A DNA stretch of 64,000 nucleotides from Iamia sp038233075 (GCA_038233075.1 JBBSMQ010000003.1:1-64000), one strand, 5' to 3'; counted from the stretch's first letter, positions 43,878 to 52,952 are shown. The notes: generated by a model not told the origin, from the sequence alone. A program made the numbers and translations.

Positions 43878-43921
43878 GTCAGGTCACGGGTTCGAGGCGG
43901 CGATCCGTGCCCAGCTCTGTC

Positions 43922-45319
43922 TCACCCGTCATCCCCGAAGTTGATCTCCGCGAAGTCTCCGACGATCTGTGGCGTGCCGTATCCCTCCTGCATCCGGTTG
44001 AAGCAGGCCCACGGCTTGCCCTCCTCGCCGGTGAAGGGCACGAACTCGCCACCCTGGATCTGCACCGCAGCCACGCAGCTGAGCGTGCCCCGCGCCTCGG
44101 CGTTGGCGACGGGGTCCGCCAGCTGGGTCTCCCAGTCGATGGGGACGACCATGTTGTCGGCGGTGTAGTTGGTGAAGGAGCGGGCCGCCTCGATCACCGT
44201 GGTGCGGTCGAACTCGGGGCCGGCCGCGAGCAACGCGGTGAAGACGAGGTGGGCGTTGAGCCACCCGACCATGGTGAGCTCGAGCTGGTCGACCCCCGTC
44301 TCGTCGGTCCAGGTGAAGAACTGGTCCTGCACCTCGCTGTCGACATCGACCTCGAAGGGGGTGAAGGTGGTGGTGACCAGGTCGCCCTCGAAGATGTCGG
44401 CGTTGGCGGCCACGAACCCGGAGTCGTAGGAGTTCGGGTGCTGGAGGACGACGTCGTCCATGTCCTGCTTGGCCAGCTCCTCGCCCAGGACTTTCATCCC
44501 GTTGAGGTCGATGCACGTCTGCACGTAGTCGACGCCGTTGCGCTTCATCTCCGACACCTGGGGGGCCAGCCCGCCGGGCAGGCCGAAGCTGAGGTTGTCG
44601 TCGAAGAAGCCGACCTCGACGCCGCCGGCGTCGGCGCCGAACTCCTCGATGGAGTCGCGGACCCCCTGGGCGCACAGCTGGGACGCCTGGGAGGTGTTGT
44701 AGCCGAGGATCCCGACCTTGGTGCCCCCCGCCTTGTTGGCCAGGTAGGGCCAGGTCCGGATGGAGCACCCCGTGCACAGGGGAGCGATGTGGCCGAACAG
44801 GCTGCGCTTCTCGGCGAACTCCTGGTGGATGCCCCAGCCGAAGGTGGGCACCTGCGCCTCATCGAGGACATCCGCGCCGGTGAAGAGCAGCGTGGCGACG
44901 AAGGCGCCGAAGGCATCGTCACCCGTCGCCACGACCTGGGCCTGCTCGGCGTTGCGCCCGACCTGGTCGTCGAGGGTCTCGGACAGGACGAGGTCGCGGC
45001 CGAAGATGCCGCCCTCGTCGTTGCGCCATGCGAAGTAGGCCTTGATCCCATCGTTGTAGGCGTCGCCGATGTTCGTCCCGATGGGGTTGCTGGTGATGGT
45101 GGCGATGGACGCGAAGCGGATCTCGTCGTCGGTGACCCCGGGGGCATCGACCGGCACGTTGGTGTCGCGCGCGTCCTCGCCGTCGCCGGCCTCGACATCG
45201 GGTCCCGCACCCGGCTCGGGCGACGACGCCCCATCGTCGGAGGAGGAGTTGCCGCACGCGCTGGCCAGCAGCAGGAGTGCCAGCACGGTGGCGATGAGAG
45301 AACGGTGACCACGGACCAT
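43922..45319 (-). CDS. Liv-type ABC transporter substrate-binding lipoprotein
   Basis: A 465-residue type I periplasmic-binding protein anchored by a lipobox (LLLLASACG, Cys22), with an acidic linker before the domain starts at VTDDEIRFASIATI. Core segments include NIGDAYNDGIKAYFAWRNDE, GGIFGRDLVL and VGWLNAHLVFTALLAAGPEF. It delivers substrate to the LivHM permease. I chose ATG 45319, preceded by GGGGGAA, over the longer frame from 45403 because the signal peptide begins there. A palindrome and a -10-like box at 45390-45407 mark the likely control region of the whole ABC operon. Confidence 0.87.
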   Translation of the reverse strand: MVRGHRSLIATVLALLLLASACGNSSSDDGASSPEPGAGPDVEAGDGEDARDTNVPVDAPGVTDDEIRFASIATITSNPIGTNIGDAYNDGIKAYFAWRNDEGGIFGRDLVLSETLDDQVGRNAEQAQVVATGDDAFGAFVATLLFTGADVLDEAQVPTFGWGIHQEFAEKRSLFGHIAPLCTGCSIRTWPYLANKAGGTKVGILGYNTSQASQLCAQGVRDSIEEFGADAGGVEVGFFDDNLSFGLPGGLAPQVSEMKRNGVDYVQTCIDLNGMKVLGEELAKQDMDDVVLQHPNSYDSGFVAANADIFEGDLVTTTFTPFEVDVDSEVQDQFFTWTDETGVDQLELTMVGWLNAHLVFTALLAAGPEFDRTTVIEAARSFTNYTADNMVVPIDWETQLADPVANAEARGTLSCVAAVQIQGGEFVPFTGEEGKPWACFNRMQEGYGTPQIVGDFAEINFGDDG

Positions 45320-45389
45320 CTGCTGAGGTTCCCCCTTGTTTCCGGGCGCACGGCACTCATGGATCCCGAGCTCAACCCGGGCCGAACAG

Positions 45390-45407
45390 CGTGTGACGCA
45401 CACGTTA
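45390..45407 (-). promoter_or_regulatory. 15-bp palindrome overlapping a -10 box ahead of the ABC operon
   Basis: CGTGTG-ACG-CACACG (45390-45404) is a perfect inverted repeat. On the minus strand TAACGT (45407-45402) is a fair -10 hexamer overlapping it, about 83 bases before the binding-protein start. The -35 is weak. A regulator bound here would block the promoter; none is encoded next to it. Confidence 0.4.
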
Positions 45408-45450
45408 GGTCACTCCGGCGTCAGCGTGCTGGGGTCGTCGGCGTGCTGAG

Positions 45451-45778
45451 ATGGCGCGCATGGCGGATCCGCGGCAGGCGGCGGTCGACGAGCTCCTCGA
45501 TCTCCTGCGGATCCAGCGGCGGGGCGACTCGTGGGTGGGACGGACACCCGATTGGTACGGACCCGTGGTGTTCGGCGGGGTCGGCCTCGCCCTCACGATC
45601 AGCGCCGCATGCGGCGATGCTCCCTGGGCAGTCGGCTCCACTCACTGCACGCCCACTTCCTCCGACCGGTCCGAGGGGCACGGGAGATCGTCTTCGACAA
45701 CGAGGTGGTGAAAGCGGGACGCGCCATCAGCGTGCACAGTGTCACCGCATCCCAGGATGCCAAGCCGGTCCTCACCAT
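45451..45778 (+). pseudogene. TesB-type acyl-CoA thioesterase II, N-terminal fragment with frameshift
   Basis: The start encodes VDELLDLLRIQRRGDSWVGR and YGPVVFGGVGLALTISAA, then a one-base loss near 45630 shifts the frame, which continues SRLHSLHAHFLRPVRGAREI and VKAGRAISVHSVTASQDAKP. This is the first hot-dog domain of TesB (about 110 of 280 residues). The rest is missing: at about 45780 the sequence passes directly into methyltransferase code. No functional product is expected. Confidence 0.7.
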
Positions 45779-45779
45779 G

Positions 45780-46448
45780 ACCTGTTCGACCCTGGCGTGG
45801 TCCAACCTGTCGTCAACCTCCTGGCTGAGCTGGCGGGGACCGGGGCGGCTCTCGAGCTCGGCATCGGGACGGGACGGATCGCGCTGCCCCTGCGCCGTTG
45901 CGGCGTCCCCGTCCACGGCATCGAGCTGTCTCCGGCGATGATCACCCAGCTTCGAGCCCACGAGGGTGCCGCGAAGGTCGGGGTGACCCAAGGGGACCTC
46001 GCCACCGCCGCGGTGGACGGGACCTTCGCCCTCGTCTACCCCTGCGCAACACCATCACGAACCTGACGACCCAGGACGAACAGGTCGAGTGCTTCGCCAA
46101 CGCCGCCCGGCACCTCGAGACCGGTGGCCTGTTCGTCGTCGAGAACTGCGTCCCTGCGCTGCGGCGCATCCCACCGGGCCACACGACACACGTCGTCACC
46201 GCCACCGCCACCCACATCGGCGTGGACGACTACGACGTCGTCGATCAGATCGAGATCTCCCGGCACTGGTGGGTGGTGGAGGGTGAGCTGAGGACGTTCT
46301 CGTCGCCGCACCGCTACGTGTGGCCATCGGAGCTGGACCTCATGGCCCGCCTCGCCGGACTGCCGTTGCGAGACAGGTGGGGCGGATGGCACGGCGAGCC
46401 GTTCACTGCCGACAGCCGAGGCCACATCTCGGTCTGGGAGAAGACCGC
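45780..46448 (+). pseudogene. Class I SAM-dependent methyltransferase, copy 1, N-truncated and frameshifted
   Basis: The frame opens at LFDPGVVQPVVNLLAELAG and holds the SAM-binding motif ALELGIGTGRIALPL and GIELSPAM. At about 46040 one base is missing (VYPLRNTITNL in the shifted frame), and the rest continues ECFANAARHLETGGLFVVE to HISVWEK. It parallels copy 2 at 47921-48660 along the whole length and lacks about the first 20 codons. Copy 2 is broken at the same motif. Confidence 0.7.
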
Positions 46449-46571
46449 AAGCGACTCGTCGCCCACGGGGTCGAGGCCACGCCACCGTTCGACCACGGCT
46501 TCGCCCTCCTCACCGCCTTCCGCGACCCCGACGGGAACAACATCCAGATCATGACCCTCGCCGGTGGCTGA
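46443..46571 (+). pseudogene. VOC (glyoxalase) domain, C-terminal fragment
   Basis: About 40 codons read LVAHGVEATPPFDHGFALLT and FRDPDGNNIQIMTLAGG-stop, the typical last strand and metal-side Glu/Asp region of a vicinal-oxygen-chelate protein. It is joined out of frame to the methyltransferase end, with nothing of its own start. Confidence 0.6.
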
Positions 46572-46744
46572 GCCCGGCTCTCGGGAACCGCCAATCGCCC
46601 TTGCGGCCCACCACCTCGTCTGGGAGCGCTCCTGCCCGCATGCCCGCCGGTCAGGAGCGCGCAACGCGATCGGGCTTTATAGAGGCAGTCGCGTGTGCCG
46701 GGCAAGGTCCCGACGGGTGGTCGGCTCGGGTAGCGCGGGCCCGG

Positions 46745-47319
46745 TCAGGTGATGTGGGTGCCGTCGGGGCGGGTGATGTGCCAGGTGCCGGTGGGGTCGC
46801 GCCAGGCGGTGTAGCCGTGGTGTTTGAGCCGGTTGTGCCTCCCGCAGGCGGGTCCCCCGTTGCCGGGGTTGGTACATCGGCGTGTTCTGCGAAGGAGGCC
46901 TCGTTGTCCACCACGGCGGTGCGGACCCGCCGGTTGGCATGGGCCCGGGCAATGCGCTCCACCTGGCACCCGCCGATGCGCCCCGCCCGAAACGCGTCGG
47001 CCACCGTGGGCAGCTGTCGCAACGCCTTCGCGCAGGCGGCCCGCCGGCACGCCTCGGCATTGGAGATTCTGGCCACGTGGCGGACCATGACCTTCGCGGA
47101 GGCGTGGCCCGTCGACGTGGTGGAACCCGCCCCGGTCGATCTGATCGACCAGGTCGACCTGAGCGGAGCGCAGTCGCCGGGCCTGGACCTCCAGCTCGGC
47201 GATCAACCCCCGCGCATCAGCGGCGTCGGCGGGGGTCACGCCGCCGCCAACACCGCGTCGACACCCGCGGCGAGACGGTCCAACGCCTCCGCCTGCTGGG
47301 AGTCGACCACCGCTGCCAT
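46745..47319 (-). pseudogene. DUF222/HNH endonuclease (13E12-type), degenerate with internal deletion
   Basis: Pieces in different frames make up this family: an N-terminal AVVDSQQAEALDRLAAGVDA, the RGLIAELEVQARRLRSAQVD helix, the conserved MVRHVARISNAEACRRAACA, RQLPTVADAFRAGRIGGCQV segment, and an HNH-side tail ACGRHNRLKHHGYTAWRDPT ending at 46745. The two ends are joined with most of the middle (about 250 residues) gone, and there are at least two frame breaks. DUF222 genes are abundant, mobile-like repeats in actinobacteria. Confidence 0.7.
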
Positions 47320-47342
47320 GCGAACAGCTGTACCCAGGGGGT

Positions 47343-47834
47343 GTGACAGCGAAGCCGGGCCGACGGGACCACCGGGAATCTGGATGCTGGTGCGAGCTCC
47401 TCAGGACCGACAAGCGGCTCCGTGCGGAGCAGATCGCGGAGAGGCTTCCGGGGATCTTCGAGCTGCATCTCGGGGTGCTCGGCGCGTCCGGTGCACCGTT
47501 GGTGGCTCCCCTCGACGGGATCTTCTTTCGCGGACGCGTCTGGATCGGGATCCCAGCAGCTGCCCTGCGCGCTCGACTGGTTCGGCGAGACCCGCGGGTG
47601 AGCGTCTCATACAACTCGTCGAACCTTGCGTTGATCGCCCACGGCACCGCAGTGGAGCTCCCACGTGACGATCCCGTCATGGCCGAGTTCTCGATCCTCA
47701 TGAAGGACATGTACGTGGAGATCTACGGACCCGGATGGCGGGACTGGTTCGATGCGGTCCAGGCGGAGTCCGCGGGTCGCGACTTCACGGGCTACATCGA
47801 GCCCAGGGTGATGTTCGCCAAGAGCGGCGAGTAG
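47343..47834 (+). CDS. Pyridoxamine-5'-phosphate-oxidase-like flavin split-barrel protein
   Basis: A 163-residue protein with split-barrel features: VAPLDGIFFRGRVWIGIPA, LRARLVRRDPRVSVSYNSSN and ALIAHGTAVELPRD, then an FGE-like aromatic end (WRDWFDAVQAE, YIEPRVMFAKSGE). Relatives bind FMN, F420 or heme and reduce small molecules. It is intact, the only whole gene in a stretch of pseudogenes, and begins with a GTG at 47343 just past the DUF222 start. The first 35 residues may not belong, so the start is uncertain. Confidence 0.65.
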   Translation: MTAKPGRRDHRESGCWCELLRTDKRLRAEQIAERLPGIFELHLGVLGASGAPLVAPLDGIFFRGRVWIGIPAAALRARLVRRDPRVSVSYNSSNLALIAHGTAVELPRDDPVMAEFSILMKDMYVEIYGPGWRDWFDAVQAESAGRDFTGYIEPRVMFAKSGE

Positions 47835-47920
47835 CCAACGTTGGGGGCCATCGGCCCCGACACGGTGGTGGTCCGGAGAACTCGCTGGCCTCGGCGACTG
47901 AGCACTGCGAGTGTCCTGAT

Positions 47921-48660
47921 GTGTTCGAGGACCACTTCGGTGAGGACGTCGCCGCTCGCTATGACGAGCGCTCCGGCTCGATGTTCGACCCAGAGGTGCT
48001 CGGTCCCACGGTCGACATGCTGGCCGAGCTCGCCGGCGACGGCGCCGCGCTCGAGCTCGCCGTCGGCACCGGTCGCGTCGCCTTGCCGCTTGCCGCTCGC
48101 GGTGTCCCCGTGTCAGGGATCGAGCTCTCCCCCGCCATGGCCGCCAGGCTCCAGACCAAGGGCGGCGAGCACCGCGTCGAGGTGACCATGGGCGACATGG
48201 CCACGACTCGCGTGGGTCGCACCTTCCGGCTCGTGTACCTGGTGTTCAACACACGATCGGGAACCTGACCACCCAGGACCAACAGGTGGCGTGCTTCGCC
48301 AATGCCGCCGCCCACCTCGAGCCCGGCGGCTCCTTCGTGATCGAGGTCGGCGTCCCCGACCTGCGCCGCCTGCCACCGGGCGAGGACGCCCGCGTGGTCT
48401 CCCACGCCCCGGGCTACGTGGGCTACGACCGCTACACCGATCTCGTGGCGCAGCAGGCGACGTCGCACCACTTCGTTGCCAGCGAGTCGGACGGGCGCGA
48501 GCTCACGACGCCCTTCCGCTACGTGTGGCCGTCCGAGCTCGACCTCATGGCCCGGCTCGCCGGCCTGTCCCACCGTGACCGGTGGGCCGGCTGGGACCGC
48601 TCGCCCTTCACGGGCGAGAGCACGTCCCACGTGTCGGTCTGGGAGAAGGCCGATCGCTGA
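47921..48660 (+). pseudogene. Class I SAM-dependent methyltransferase, copy 2, frameshifted
   Basis: From GTG 47921 the frame reads FEDHFGEDVAARYDERSGSM and ALELAVGTGRVALPLAARGV (SAM motif), then VYLVFNT. Two extra bases in CACACG at about 48254 shift the frame, and after an early stop the protein would resume as IGNLTTQDQQVACFANAA through RYVWPSELDLMARLAGL to VSVWEKADR. Without the indel this would be a normal 245-residue methyltransferase. Copy 1 at 45780 breaks at the same motif with a different lesion. Confidence 0.72.
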
Positions 48661-48812
48661 AGCTCGGTCCTGAGAGCGACCCAGTGCCCTGTGGCCGCGC
48701 GCGACTGGCAGCCCCGCTGCGAGCAGTGCAGGGGTACGGCGGCGCTCCCGGCGCTGCGGGCCGGTTCGACGTCGTGCGTTCGCCAACCGGGAGGTCGGGC
48801 AGGCTGGGCGTC

Positions 48813-49669
48813 GTGGATCAACTGTCGAGTGAGCTGCTGGGCTTCGCGAGTGACGCGCGGGTGCTCATCGTCAGCTGCGACGACCTCGGGATGCGCCACG
48901 CGGTCAACGCCGCCGTGGTGGAATCGATCGAGGACGGCATCGCCAGCTCCTGCAGCCTGATGGTCCCGTGCCCGGCGGCGGCGGACGCGATCCGGCTGCT
49001 TCGCGACCGCCCGCACATCCCCTTCGGCATCCACCTCGCGCTCATCCGCGACTCGCCGGAGCACCGCTGGGGCCCAGCGTCCGCCAAGGTCGACGTGCCC
49101 TCGTTGCTCGACCCCGACACCAACGAGCTCTACATCAACACGCCGGCCCAGCGCGCCGCGCTCCTCGCCGCGGCCGAGCTGACCGACGTCGAACGCGAGG
49201 TGCGCGCCCAGATCGACGCCGTCGTCGACCTGGGACTGGCACCCACGCACCTCGGACTGGCACTGCCTCGCCGACGGCGGGTCGCGCCGACATCGGCGAC
49301 CTCACGATGGCGCTGGCCAAGGAGTATGGCCTCGCCGCACGGGTCTGGCTCGCCGAAGGACGCGGCAAGGCTCGTGCGCAGGGCAAGCCGGTCGTCGACA
49401 ACGCCTTCCTGGACAGCTTCTCCATCAGCCTCGACGACAAGGCAGGAACCTACGAGCGCATGCTCCGCGAGCTATCACCAGGCCTCAACGAATGGGCCAC
49501 CCACCCCGGGCACGGCACCGAGCAATGGCAGACGATCGAGCCCGACGGCTGGCGCGTCCGGCAGACCGACCACTCGTTCCTCACCTCACCACGCGCGCGC
49601 CAGATCCTGGACCATGAGGGCATCACCGTCATCGACTACCGGTCAGTGCAGCAGGCGTGGAACGCCTGA
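48813..49669 (+). pseudogene. ChbG/YdjC-family carbohydrate deacetylase with two one-base insertions
   Basis: The first part shows the family's metal site in LIVSCDDLGMRHAVNAAVVE and the IPFGIHLALIRDSP segment. Near 49255 an extra G and near 49287 an extra T break the frame (THLDWHCLAD, GRADIGDLTMALAKEYG would be expected). It then continues DNAFLDSFSISLDDKAG and WRVRQTDHSFLTSP to the end. Family members remove acetyl groups from chito-oligosaccharides. If the insertions are sequencing errors the gene would be functional (about 285 residues). Confidence 0.7.
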
Positions 49670-49732
49670 CCGCGCGTCCTCGGTGCCGATCAAGATGCGA
49701 TCCGTAGGTCGCGTTGGGATCGCTGACCCCGC

Positions 49733-49870
49733 TCAGGGGATGGCGCCGGAGTCCTTGAGGGCGGCGATCTGGTCCCAGTCCATGCCCACCTCGAGCAGGA
49801 GGAGCTCGGTGTGCTCGCCCAGCTCGGGGGCCCGGCTGAGCGTCGCCGCCTCCTCGTCGAACAGGGTTAC
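49733..49870 (-). pseudogene. Family III CoA-transferase (CaiB/BaiF), C-terminal tail
   Basis: About 45 codons read TLSRAPELGEHTELLLLEVG and DWDQIAALKDSGAIP-stop, the usual end of CaiB/BaiF CoA-transferases. Everything upstream has been replaced by the P450 gene, whose stop lies at the fragment's start. Confidence 0.6.
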
Positions 49871-51063
49871 GACCGCGACCAGACCAGGGGGAGGTGTTCG
49901 ATCTGACGCAGGCCCGGGGAGTAGTCGAGCACGGTGTCGGGGGCCAGCGCGTAGTCCGGGACCCGTGCGTGCCACTCCTCCAGGGCCACCCGCAGCTCGA
50001 GGCGGGCCAGGTGCGAGCCGAGGCATCGGTGCACGCCCCCGCCGAAGGCCAGGTGCTTGTTGGCGGGTCGGGTGAAGTCGACCTCGTCGGCCCGGTCCCA
50101 GGACGCCTCGTCGGTGTTGGCCGACCCCAGGAGCGCCACGACCTGCTTGCCGGCTGCGATGGGACAGCCCGACAGCTCGGTGTCATGCGTGGTCATGCGC
50201 ACCACGCCGGGCACGGGGGTCTCCCATCGCAACAGCTCCTCCACCGCGTGGGGGATCAGCGCCGGATCGTCGGTCAGCTGGCGACGGTGATCGGGATGTT
50301 GGGCCAGGAAGGCCAGCATGCAGTCGAGCGAGGCGGTGACGGTGTCGAGGCCGGCGAGGAAGAACAGGTAGCAGATGTCGATCACGTCCTCCCGGCTCAG
50401 CTGGTGACCGTCGACCTCGGCGGTGAGGAAGCCGGAGATGAAGTCGTCGGCCGGCTCCTCGGTCCGGGCGTCGATCACCTCCTCGAGCACGGCGTAGATC
50501 ACCTGGCCCGTCTCGTTCACCAGGACCTCGCGCTCCTCGGGGCTGGAGGCCGGCGGGCGGATGATGCCGTCCTTCAGCCGAATGAACTCCGGGGCCCGGT
50601 CCACCGGGAGGCCGAGGAGCTCGAGGAACACCGTGGAGGGGAAGGGCTCGGCCACCGCGTCGTTGAAGTTGCAGCTGCCCTCGTCGACCACCGCATCGAC
50701 GAGGGCGCGGGCCAGGTCACGGATCCGCGGTTCCCAGGCGGCGATGCGGCGGGGCGAGAAGAGGGGGTCGAGCAGCTTGCGGTAGGCGTGGTGATCCGGC
50801 GGGTCGACCTGGAGGGGGATCAGCGGACGGACCTGGCCGATCCGGACGGCATCGAAGCCCGACGAGAAGACCTCCGGGGTGCGGAGGGCCTCCACCACGT
50901 CGGCGTGCTTGCCCACGACCACGCCGCGCATCTGGCCGTCGGGCAGCTCGATGACCGGCGCCAGCTCCCGCATCATCCGGTAGGAGGGTTGCGGGTCGCG
51001 TGCCACGTCGGCATCGAACAGCTCGGTGGTGGCCTCGGTGGCGTCGGCCCCGCTCTCGCTCAT
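49867..51063 (-). CDS. Cytochrome P450
   Basis: A 398-residue bacterial P450. The I-helix is FLAGLDTVTASLDCML (oxygen-activating Thr), the K-helix ExxR is EELLR, and the heme loop FGGGVHRCLGSHLAR places the thiolate at C347. It inserts oxygen into an unknown, probably hydrophobic substrate with electrons from the ferredoxin encoded 37 bases upstream. ATG 51063 fits the family start; the open frame continues to 51324 across the ferredoxin gene. It closes the set alcohol dehydrogenase, VOC, ferredoxin, P450. Confidence 0.92.
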   Translation of the reverse strand: MSESGADATEATTELFDADVARDPQPSYRMMRELAPVIELPDGQMRGVVVGKHADVVEALRTPEVFSSGFDAVRIGQVRPLIPLQVDPPDHHAYRKLLDPLFSPRRIAAWEPRIRDLARALVDAVVDEGSCNFNDAVAEPFPSTVFLELLGLPVDRAPEFIRLKDGIIRPPASSPEEREVLVNETGQVIYAVLEEVIDARTEEPADDFISGFLTAEVDGHQLSREDVIDICYLFFLAGLDTVTASLDCMLAFLAQHPDHRRQLTDDPALIPHAVEELLRWETPVPGVVRMTTHDTELSGCPIAAGKQVVALLGSANTDEASWDRADEVDFTRPANKHLAFGGGVHRCLGSHLARLELRVALEEWHARVPDYALAPDTVLDYSPGLRQIEHLPLVWSRS

Positions 51064-51100
51064 GAAGGTGGGCGCTCCTGCGTTCGGCGGTGTGGTCCGT

Positions 51101-51292
51101 TCACCCGTGTATCGCGATCGCGTCCTCGGGGCAGTTCTCGGCTCCCCGGCGGGCCGCCGCCTCCAGCTCCGGGGGGACGAGAGAGAGCCGCAGCACGCTG
51201 TGGCCCTCCTCGTCGGCATCGAACACCTCCGGGGCGAGCGTGTAGCAGCGGCCGTGGCCGGTGCAACGCTCGCCGTCGAGGGTGATCCGCAT
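51101..51292 (-). CDS. [3Fe-4S] ferredoxin, P450 partner
   Basis: 63 residues. Cluster ligands are C10, C16 and C54 (RCTGHGRC and NCPEDAIAI), with H13 where a fourth cysteine would sit, the mark of the 3Fe-4S ferredoxins paired with actinobacterial P450s. It lies just before the P450 gene on the same strand. No ferredoxin reductase is in the window, so one must come from elsewhere. Confidence 0.9.
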   Translation of the reverse strand: MRITLDGERCTGHGRCYTLAPEVFDADEEGHSVLRLSLVPPELEAAARRGAENCPEDAIAIHG

Positions 51293-51374
51293 GTCCCCGT
51301 TCTAGCCCAATCGGCCCCCGGCATCTAACAGCCGCGTCACAGGAGGGTCCACCACGCCCCGGGGGCCGGGTGGT

Positions 51375-51833
51375 TCAGCCGGAGGTGGGGTCGAGGTTGT
51401 CGGCCCAGTCCCAGTGCTGGACCTCGACCATCATCGGGAGCAGGTAGCCCACGTAGAAGCTGTGGAGGCGGAGGACCTCGAAGTCCTCGACCTCGGGGGC
51501 GATGAGCCGCACCCCGTCTTTGCCCTCGGCGAACGCCGCGGCCCGGCCGTGCATGGCGTGGAGCTCGTCGAGGGTGGCCACTGACAGACCGAAGTGGTCG
51601 TCGGGTGGACAGGCCATGGGATCGTCCGCCGCGGTGATGAACACGAACTGGTCGTAGGAGTAGGCCTGCAGCACGAGCCGCGTCCCCGGCTGGGTCATGG
51701 TGGGCATCTCCTCCCACCCGAACACCTCGCCGTAGAAGCCGATGATCTCGGCGCGACCCTCGTCGTCGAGCACCCACGGCGCCACGCTCATGGCGACGTG
51801 GTTGAACCGCGGCGTTGGTGTCCGTTCGGTCAT
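51375..51833 (-). CDS. VOC (glyoxalase/dioxygenase-like) family protein
   Basis: 152 residues: RFNHVAMSVAPWVLDDEGRA, IIGFYGEVFGWEEMPTMTQP, then YSYDQFVFITAADDP and DDHFGLSVATLDELHAMHGR give the paired beta-alpha-beta-beta-beta modules of VOC proteins. Metal ligands cannot be fixed by eye. The ATG overlaps the alcohol dehydrogenase stop (ATGA), so the two are co-translated; the reaction in this pathway is unknown. Confidence 0.75.
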   Translation of the reverse strand: MTERTPTPRFNHVAMSVAPWVLDDEGRAEIIGFYGEVFGWEEMPTMTQPGTRLVLQAYSYDQFVFITAADDPMACPPDDHFGLSVATLDELHAMHGRAAAFAEGKDGVRLIAPEVEDFEVLRLHSFYVGYLLPMMVEVQHWDWADNLDPTSG

Positions 51834-52906
51834 GGGTGTGCCTCCCGGGGCTGATCGCGGTCGGGTTCGGGGGGTCGGGGCCGGACCAGGACCTTGCCCG
51901 TGATGTCCCCGCCGGCGAGGCCCTCCATGGCCGCCAGCGCGCCGTCGAGGTCGACATCGCCGGGTTCGGTGAGGGCGTCGACGTCGACGCGCCCGGAGGC
52001 GAGCAGCGCCACCGCCTCCTCGACGCCTCCGGCGTCGTACTCGAAGGCCCCGGTGATCTCCAGCTCGTTGAGCAGGATGCGGTTCGGGTCGAGCGCCAGG
52101 GGCTCGATCCCCGTGCCGACCAGCACCAGCCGTCCCCCTCGGATCAGCTGGGCCAGCGCGGCACCGATGGCACCGGCACGGCCCGAGCACTCCAGGGCCA
52201 CGTCGACGGGGTCGGCGACCAGGCGGCGAGGCTCGGCCATGGTGGGGACGTCGAGGGCGTCGGGGGTCACCGTGGCCGCGCCGAGGCGCTCGGCCAGCGC
52301 CCGACGGCCACCGCTCGGCTCGCTGACCACGATGTCGTCGACGCCCCTGGCGGCCAGTGCGGCGACCACCAGCATGCCGATCGGACCGGCCCCGCTCACC
52401 AGCACCCGCCCGCCGGGCGACGCCCCGGCCTGGGTGATGGCGTGGAGGGCGACGGCCAGTGGTTCGGCCCGCGCGGCGGTGCGCAGGTCGAGCCCCTGAG
52501 GCACCGCGACGGCGGCGTCGGCGTCCACCAGGACGTAGTCCGCGAAGGCGCCTCGCGGCATCTCGGTGCCGGGGGTGGCCCGGGCGTCGCACAGCGAGGG
52601 GCGCCGGGCCCGACACGGCGGGCACGCGCCGCACGCCGGTGACGGACCGCCCACGACCTCGTCGCCGCACGCGAACCCTGCGACCTCCGGGCCGGACTTG
52701 ACGACCCGGCCCGACCACTCGTGGCCACCCACCGAGCCGGGCCGGCCCCAGCCGTCGAGCACCATGTGCAGGTCGGTGCCGCAGATCCCGCAGTGGCTCA
52801 CCTCGGCCAGCAGCTGGCCGGGACCGGGCTCGGGCACGGCCACTGCCTCGATGCGCAGATCTGCGGGGCCGTGCAGCACGGCCGCCCGCATCATCGACCC
52901 TGACAT
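51830..52906 (-). CDS. Zinc-dependent alcohol dehydrogenase (threonine/sorbitol-dehydrogenase-like)
   Basis: A 358-residue MDR enzyme: catalytic zinc ligands in SHCGICGTDLH and GGHEW, a full structural zinc loop (CGACPPCRARRPSLC), and the NAD motif VSGAGPIGMLVVAALAARGV. Unlike the enzyme at 20333 it keeps the structural zinc. ATG 52906 follows TAACGT by 7 bases on the minus strand, so a leaderless message beginning at this ATG is likely. It would oxidise the alcohol made by the P450 or a related compound, and is the first gene of the set. Confidence 0.86.
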   Translation of the reverse strand: MSGSMMRAAVLHGPADLRIEAVAVPEPGPGQLLAEVSHCGICGTDLHMVLDGWGRPGSVGGHEWSGRVVKSGPEVAGFACGDEVVGGPSPACGACPPCRARRPSLCDARATPGTEMPRGAFADYVLVDADAAVAVPQGLDLRTAARAEPLAVALHAITQAGASPGGRVLVSGAGPIGMLVVAALAARGVDDIVVSEPSGGRRALAERLGAATVTPDALDVPTMAEPRRLVADPVDVALECSGRAGAIGAALAQLIRGGRLVLVGTGIEPLALDPNRILLNELEITGAFEYDAGGVEEAVALLASGRVDVDALTEPGDVDLDGALAAMEGLAGGDITGKVLVRPRPPEPDRDQPREAHP

Positions 52907-52919
52907 GACCAAGACGTTA
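52907..52919 (-). promoter_or_regulatory. Leaderless -10 box of the alcohol dehydrogenase/P450 set
   Basis: On the minus strand TAACGT is followed by seven bases (CTTGGTC) and then the ATG at 52906. No ribosome site is present between them. Confidence 0.4.
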
Positions 52920-52952
52920 GTTCCGCCGCCGCGCCCCTTGGGTCGAGGCCGA

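Noticed and set aside
41925..44168. Long plus-strand open frame (747 codons) across the permease genes
   Set aside because: It is antisense to the LivHM permease, made of Gly/His/Gln/Arg-rich low-complexity residues with no domain; high GC keeps the frame open.
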